From Oscillospiraceae bacterium (lineage in GTDB: Bacteria > Bacillota > Clostridia > Oscillospirales > Oscillospiraceae), in the NCBI GenBank assembly GCA_017458065.1, contig JAFTGD010000033.1, positions 1-45,597 of the forward strand: a stretch of 45,597 bases of DNA, given 5' to 3'. Numbering within the stretch: the stretch's first letter is position 1; each line of letters opens with the position of its first letter. The position numbers were made by a program, and so were the translations under genes. Below are positions 41,718 through 45,597 of the stretch, piece after piece. The notes under the pieces are model-generated. The model saw only the letters and a program-made list of their open reading frames with translations. It was not told the origin of the DNA and ran no database searches.

Positions 41718-42584
41718 CTATTCAAAAAGAGAGATCTGCCGGTCTTCCTCCGGGAACTCCGACGTGTAGCGGAAGCAGGCTTCCGGATCGTGGAGGATGC
41801 CATGGCGTTCACAGGTCTCGTGGAAGAGCCTCATCAGTTCGCTGTTTCGCTCGCTGACGACCTCATAGGCGGCGCCGTATTGTTCCCGGTACCACCCGGA
41901 GAGGCCGGGGAACAGCCGGTCCAGGGCCCGGTAATAATACTCCCGGTTTCCATCCCGCAGCGTCATGCCGATGTTGAAGCAGACGATGCCTTTGACGCCG
42001 GCATCGACACAGTACTCCAGAATGGCGCGGATGTTTTCCTCTGTATCGGTCAGATAGGGCAGGATCGGCGTCATCCAGACGACGGTGGGGATCCCGCGCA
42101 GCTGGAATTCCTTCAAGACCTCATAGCGCCGGGAGGTGGTGCAGACATTGGGCTCCAGCAGCCGGCTGAGCCTGTCATCCGCGACCGTCAGCGTCATCTG
42201 CAGGACGCTTTTTGCCTTGCGGTTGATGCTTTCAAAGAGATCCAGATCCCGGAGCACAAGATCGGACTTGGTGATGACCGTCGCACCGTAGCCATAGCGG
42301 CCGAGAAGCTCCAGGCAGCGCCGGGTCAGCAGCAGGTCCTTCTCGCAGGGCTGATAGGGATCCGCCATAGAGCCGGAGCCGATCATGATTCGTTTCCGTT
42401 TGCTGCGGAGGATGCTCTCCAGCAGCTCCGGGGCGTTTTCCTTGACCTCGATGTCCTCAAACGGATGGGTGAACTGGTAGCAGGCGCTGCGGGAGTCGCA
42501 GTAGATACAGCCGTGCAGACAGCCCCGGTAAACGTTCATGCCGTTCCACCGGGTCAATAAGGATTTTGCTTTCACACTGTGCAT
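41718..42584 (-). CDS. Radical SAM protein, SPL (spore photoproduct lyase)-like family
   Basis: I place the start at 42584, where GGAGGG lies eight bases upstream, giving 288 residues; the frame is open further but without a start signal. The radical SAM motif is CxxxCxxC at Cys22, Cys26 and Cys29 (GCLHGCIYCDSRS). Other SPL-like blocks are IMIGSGSMADPYQPCE and VITKSDLVLRDLDLF. The true spore photoproduct lyases are longer and have an extra Cys, so this is probably a member of the wider group with unknown substrate. It is monocistronic and lies convergent to the oxidoreductase operon. Confidence 0.87.
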   Translation of the reverse strand: MHSVKAKSLLTRWNGMNVYRGCLHGCIYCDSRSACYQFTHPFEDIEVKENAPELLESILRSKRKRIMIGSGSMADPYQPCEKDLLLTRRCLELLGRYGYGATVITKSDLVLRDLDLFESINRKAKSVLQMTLTVADDRLSRLLEPNVCTTSRRYEVLKEFQLRGIPTVVWMTPILPYLTDTEENIRAILEYCVDAGVKGIVCFNIGMTLRDGNREYYYRALDRLFPGLSGWYREQYGAAYEVVSERNSELMRLFHETCERHGILHDPEACFRYTSEFPEEDRQISLFE

Positions 42585-42667
42585 ACGCGCTGCCCTCCGA
42601 TAACAGAAAGCGCGGGAAGAATCGGCTCCCCCGATCGCGCCGAATGCGCCTTTGCCTGACCGAAACC

Positions 42668-42696
42668 AGTATAGCATAAAGACGCGGGAACAGGAA
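42668..42696 (-). promoter_or_regulatory. Candidate promoter of the radical SAM gene
   Basis: On the minus strand TATACT (42668-42673) has TTCCTG (42691-42696) 17 bases upstream. The -10 is good and the -35 poor. It lies 84 bases from the start codon. Confidence 0.4.
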
Positions 42697-42765
42697 GCGG
42701 GAAAACGAGATTCCCGCCATTCAGTTTGGAAAGGGGAGAAACATACGTTCTCGACGCGTCCGGGC

Positions 42766-42795
42766 TTGCAGAGAGCGGGAACGGTGTGGTAAGAT
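42766..42795 (+). promoter_or_regulatory. Candidate promoter of the S66 peptidase gene
   Basis: TTGCAG (42766-42771) and TAAGAT (42790-42795) are 18 bases apart, 34 bases before the start codon. Confidence 0.5.
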
Positions 42796-42829
42796 GGGAA
42801 GCAGAATCAAGAGACAGAGAGGGAAGAAC

Positions 42830-43888
42830 ATGAGATATCCGAAATTCATTCAGGACAGAGCGGCGATCGGCTTTCCGGCGCCATCTTTCGGCTGCAGCAT
42901 CGAGCCCTACCGGTCGGCCTTTGACCACGCGCAGGAGGTCCTGCGGCGGAAGGGGTATCGGACGGTCTGCGGCCCGAACGCCTACGCCGGAGACGGGATC
43001 GGCATCAGTACCAGCCCCGACAAGTGCGGGAGAGAGATCACCGACATGCTGTGCGATCAGAGCCTGGACGCCCTGATCTCCTGCGGAGGCGGGGAGCTGA
43101 TGTGCGAGATCCTGCGTTATGTGGACTTCGACGCCATCGCCAAGGCGGAACCCAAGTGGTTCATGGGCTACTCGGACAACACCAACATCACCTTTCTTCT
43201 GGCGACGCTCTGCGATACGGCGTCCGTCTACGGACCCTGCGCGGCATCGTTTGGCATGGAGCCCTGGCATGAGGCCATCGAGGACGCCTGGAGCCTTCTC
43301 CGGGGCGAGAAGCTGGAGATGGCGGGGTACCCGGCCTATGAGACAAACCCGAACAAGGACGCGGACCACCCATTGGAACCCTATGCCTGTACCGAGCCGA
43401 GAAAGATGATCGCCTGGGACCCTGAAAAGGGCATCCTGCCGGGGGGAGCGGAAGAAGAGCTCGGCTTTTCCGGCCGGCTGATCGGCGGCTGCATGGACAT
43501 CCTGACCATGCTCTGCGGCACAAAATACGACAGGGTCAGTGCGTTTGCAGAGAAGTACGAAGAAGACGGACTGATCTGGTTCCTCGAGGCTTGCGACCTG
43601 AATGTGTTCGGGATCCGCCGCGCGGTCTGGCAGCTGAAAAATGCCGGATGGTTCCGGCATGTAAAAGGCTTCCTGATTGGCAGACCCCTCGCAGGACAGC
43701 AGGACGTGATGGGGCTGGACCACATCCGGGCCGTGACGGATATACTCGGAGAGTTCCGGGTCCCGATCCTGCTGGATCTGGACATCGGGCACCTGCCGCC
43801 GATGATGCCGCTCATCTCCGGCAGTATGGCGGATGTGCAATATGCGGCCGGTACAGACCGGTTCCGGCTGAAGATGCGGCTGGAATAA
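42830..43888 (+). CDS. S66 family peptidase (LD-carboxypeptidase/MccF-like)
   Basis: I place the start at ATG 42830, with GAGGGA upstream, giving 352 residues. The catalytic triad of S66 serine peptidases is visible as Ser115 in FMGYSDNT, Glu253 in FLEACDLN and His321 in IGHLPPM. Family members include muramoyltetrapeptide carboxypeptidase (LdcA), which trims recycled wall peptides, and MccF, which cleaves microcin C-type toxins. There is no signal peptide, so it acts in the cytosol. The FLEACDLN block and length fit the MccF-like branch at least as well as LdcA; I cannot decide between the two. It is monocistronic with its own terminator. Confidence 0.9.
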   Translation: MRYPKFIQDRAAIGFPAPSFGCSIEPYRSAFDHAQEVLRRKGYRTVCGPNAYAGDGIGISTSPDKCGREITDMLCDQSLDALISCGGGELMCEILRYVDFDAIAKAEPKWFMGYSDNTNITFLLATLCDTASVYGPCAASFGMEPWHEAIEDAWSLLRGEKLEMAGYPAYETNPNKDADHPLEPYACTEPRKMIAWDPEKGILPGGAEEELGFSGRLIGGCMDILTMLCGTKYDRVSAFAEKYEEDGLIWFLEACDLNVFGIRRAVWQLKNAGWFRHVKGFLIGRPLAGQQDVMGLDHIRAVTDILGEFRVPILLDLDIGHLPPMMPLISGSMADVQYAAGTDRFRLKMRLE

Positions 43889-43903
43889 GTTCAAATCAAT
43901 AAT

Positions 43904-43948
43904 GCCGGAGCCCCTCGTTCCTGATGAACGGGAAGCTCCGGCCTTTTT
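43904..43948 (+). terminator. Terminator after the S66 peptidase gene
   Basis: Outer arms GCCGGAGC (43904-43911) and GCTCCGGC (43935-43942) with further internal pairing are followed by CTTTTTGC. It also separates the convergent macro-domain gene. Confidence 0.85.
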
Positions 43949-43957
43949 GCGCGGTTT

Positions 43958-44470
43958 TTACTGCTGCGTGCTTTCGTAGGCAGCGAGGGTGCGGTCGTCA
44001 AAGAGCACCCACTTGATCACATCCAGGCTGTCCGGGTGCTCGGCGACAAACTGCTTTGCGGTCTCAACGGCGATCCGGGCCGCTTCCTCCAGCGGGAAGT
44101 GGTATACGCCGGTGGAGATGGAGGGGAAGGCGATGCTGCGGCATCCGTTTTCGACGGCCAGCTCCAGACACGAGCGGTAACAGGAGGCCAGCAGCTCGCG
44201 CTCGTGGCTTTTGCCCCCGTGCCAGACGGGGCCGGGAGTATGGATAACATACTTGCAGGGCAGGCGGTAGGCTTTGGTGATCTTGGCCTCGCCGGTGCGG
44301 CAGCCGTTCAGCGTGCGGCACTCCTTCAGCAGCTCGGGACCGGCTGCGCGGTGGATCGCCCCGTCGACGCCGCCCCCGCCGAGGAGCGTGGTGTTGGCGG
44401 CATTGGCGATGGCGTCGACGCCGTGGTCCCTGGTGATATCGCCCTTGACAAAAACAAATTCCGTGCTCAT
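43958..44470 (-). CDS. Macro domain protein (O-acetyl-ADP-ribose deacetylase-like)
   Basis: This 170-residue protein is a single macro domain of the MacroD/YmdB type. Visible are KGDITRD (Asp11), the [20 protein letters not shown] block with the catalytic Asn and Asp region, and the phosphate loop [10 protein letters not shown]. Such enzymes remove O-acetyl groups from ADP-ribose or ADP-ribose from proteins and nucleic acids. AAAGGAG lies nine bases before the ATG. The gene is 39 bases after the CpXC-domain gene on the same strand, so the two are likely co-transcribed. No ADP-ribosyltransferase gene is seen nearby. Confidence 0.94.
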   Translation of the reverse strand: MSTEFVFVKGDITRDHGVDAIANAANTTLLGGGGVDGAIHRAAGPELLKECRTLNGCRTGEAKITKAYRLPCKYVIHTPGPVWHGGKSHERELLASCYRSCLELAVENGCRSIAFPSISTGVYHFPLEEAARIAVETAKQFVAEHPDSLDVIKWVLFDDRTLAAYESTQQ

Positions 44471-44509
44471 AGAAACAAACTCCTTTCCAAGAAAAACCGT
44501 GTTCAGCTT

Positions 44510-45148
44510 TCAGACAATGCCTTTTGCAAACTCTTTCGCCCAGGCGCTGTCGTAGACATAACGGCCTGCTTCCGCCTGGATCTGCCCGGCAAACTCGGTG
44601 TGCAGGAACTGATAATAGCTCTCATCCAGAGGGGCAAGTTCCCGCTTCCCGCCCTTTCCCAGAAAGGTGACGACTTCGTCTCCGGTTTCGGCGCTCCCGG
44701 CGTAGAAAGGCTCTCTGGTCAGGACAAAGTCCGGCGACTGGAGCAGAAACTGCGCCTTCGCGATATACTTGTAGATCTCCAGGATCCGGTCGTCCCGGCC
44801 CATGACAAAGGTCATCGTCTTTTCCCGCATCTCGTGGATGTTGTGGACGATGCGCACCCGGAGCCCCTGATGCCTGCTCGAGAGGTTCAGCGCAGTGACG
44901 TAATCCGGGATCTGAGCGGGGTCGTGGACCACCTGGATCCAGGCGTTGTGCTCGGCATCGTGGAAGGAGAGGTCGTATTCCAGACGGTCCTTTCTGCCGC
45001 AGTGAGGGCAACGGTATTTGAACAGTTCCCCGGAGATCACCTTATCGGCCGCGTCGGGCAGCCGGTTGTCGATGCTCCGATAGACCGTCACGTTGACGGC
45101 TTCCACACATTCAGGGCACAAAAGGTGGACGACTTCAGGCGATGGCAT
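44510..45148 (-). CDS. CpXC domain protein
   Basis: I favour the start at ATG 45148 (212 residues), since GAGGAG lies about 11 bases upstream and the longer frame would begin before the promoter. The N-terminal half is a CpXC domain, a small zinc-binding module: Cys11-x2-Cys14 (LCPECVE) and Cys47-x2-Cys50 (RCPHCGRKD), with GELFKY between and DLSFHDAEH after. The second half is helical, with LEIYKYIAKAQFLLQSPDF. The function of CpXC proteins is not established. It leads a two-gene unit with the macro-domain gene, so a role in nucleotide or modification signalling is possible but unproven. Confidence 0.87.
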   Translation of the reverse strand: MPSPEVVHLLCPECVEAVNVTVYRSIDNRLPDAADKVISGELFKYRCPHCGRKDRLEYDLSFHDAEHNAWIQVVHDPAQIPDYVTALNLSSRHQGLRVRIVHNIHEMREKTMTFVMGRDDRILEIYKYIAKAQFLLQSPDFVLTREPFYAGSAETGDEVVTFLGKGGKRELAPLDESYYQFLHTEFAGQIQAEAGRYVYDSAWAKEFAKGIV

Positions 45149-45230
45149 GGTCTGACACGCTCCTCTCACTGGCTGCGGATTCTTTCGCCGCTCTACGCTG
45201 CCCGCTGTTTTGGACGGGATACTCTTTTTT

Positions 45231-45259
45231 ATTTTATCAAACAGGCCCCGAGAATGCAA
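45231..45259 (-). promoter_or_regulatory. Promoter of the CpXC-macro pair
   Basis: On the minus strand TTGCAT (45254-45259) and TAAAAT (45231-45236) are 17 bases apart, about 80 bases before the chosen start. Confidence 0.6.
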
Positions 45260-45306
45260 CAAGCGGACCCGGATAATCCGCGATTTCTTTCCCGCCGGCC
45301 CCGGGC

Positions 45307-45336
45307 AATAAAAAACCCAGCCTCTTTCGAGGCTGG
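45307..45336 (-). terminator. Terminator of the BadF-type ATPase gene
   Basis: On the minus strand an 8-bp stem (45317-45324 with 45329-45336, loop of four) is followed by GTTTTTTATTG. It is 20 bases past the stop codon. Confidence 0.9.
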
Positions 45337-45356
45337 ATCTGTCTTAATCAGGGAAA

Positions 45357-45597
45357 TTACTTCTTCGCGAGGCCCTTCTGGCGGGCATACTCGGCAGCAC
45401 CCAGCGCGCCCATGAGCTGCGGGTCGGTCTTGAGATTGACGACCTTCAGCTTCAGAACATGCTCGATGGCTTCCTTCAGACCGTCGTTCTTGGCGCAGCC
45501 GCCGGTCAGCGTGATGCTGTCGGTGGCGCCGGCCTTCTTGGCCATGACAAAGCAGCGCTTTGCAACTGCCATCTCGATACCGGCAGCGATCTCATCC
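45357..45597 (-). CDS. BadF/BadG/BcrA/BcrD-type ATPase, 3' part (dehydratase/reductase activator)
   Basis: The frame is open to the window edge, so only the last ~79 residues are present. The segment DEIAAGIEMAVAKR, followed by a TLTGGCAKNDGLKEAIE block and TDPQLMGALGAAEYA, matches the C-terminal nucleotide-binding lobe of BadF/HgdC-type ATPases. These ASKHA-fold iron-sulfur proteins use ATP to drive an electron into 2-hydroxyacyl-CoA dehydratases or benzoyl-CoA reductases, which are enzymes of strict anaerobes. The 4Fe-4S-binding Cys lie further upstream and cannot be checked here. The partner enzyme should be encoded beyond the window. Confidence 0.88.
   Translation of the reverse strand, partial: DEIAAGIEMAVAKRCFVMAKKAGATDSITLTGGCAKNDGLKEAIEHVLKLKVVNLKTDPQLMGALGAAEYARQKGLAKK

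Overview
The window looks like the chromosome of a GC-rich, low-motility Clostridia member (Bacillota, Oscillospirales-like). The evidence is the mutS/mutL pair with an endonuclease-type MutL and no mutH, the yggS-sepF-divIVA cell-division block next to ileS and lspA, YesM/YesN two-component signalling, a GPH sugar symporter, sortase-type surface proteins and a BadF-type ATPase. This assignment is inference from gene content; no rRNA or tRNA gene is visible.

Layout. 1-561 is the tail of a sugar-isomerase-like gene. 699-5453 is a minus-strand operon miaB-mutS-CPBP protease, diverging from a plus-strand run 5651-15753: mutL, miaA, yggS, sepF, divIVA, ileS, lspA with a very long charged tail, an RluD-type pseudouridine synthase, and a small membrane protein. 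A PLP aminotransferase (15769-16959, minus) closes this housekeeping half.

17153-23647 is the most unusual stretch. Operon one has an ECF sigma factor broken by one extra base, a two-TM protein, a multi-TM protein and a PrsW-type intramembrane protease. Operon two starts with a paralogue of that two-TM protein and continues with four exported or surface proteins, the last with a Pro/Ser/Thr wall-spanning tail and a sortase-like anchor. Two of them share a C-terminal beta domain of different base composition. I propose one envelope-signalling and surface-display system.

23650-26890 is an AT-rich accessory island. It holds a HEPN/MNT toxin-antitoxin pair, an AbiE-type toxin-antitoxin pair with a clear promoter and inverted repeat, a 97-bp relic of an aldo/keto reductase gene whose intact relative lies next door, and a long hairpin present twice. 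26894-29468 is an aldo/keto reductase plus GPH symporter operon, divergent from YesN, YesM and an orphan sugar-binding lipoprotein (29640-33651). An AraR-like regulator and a flavodoxin-fold oxidoreductase follow on the minus strand.

35589-41647 is a MarR regulator followed by an exported molybdenum-hydroxylase-like operon. It encodes a Tat-signal 2Fe-2S subunit carrying an extra C2H2 zinc-finger motif, a molybdopterin subunit with degenerate family motifs, an FAD subunit with a Cys-rich insert, an unrecognised protein and a small acidic secreted protein. Near-identical palindromes sit before marR and before the enzyme genes. The remainder holds a radical SAM protein, an S66 peptidase, a macro-domain protein with a CpXC-domain protein, and the 3' part of a BadF-type ATPase gene.
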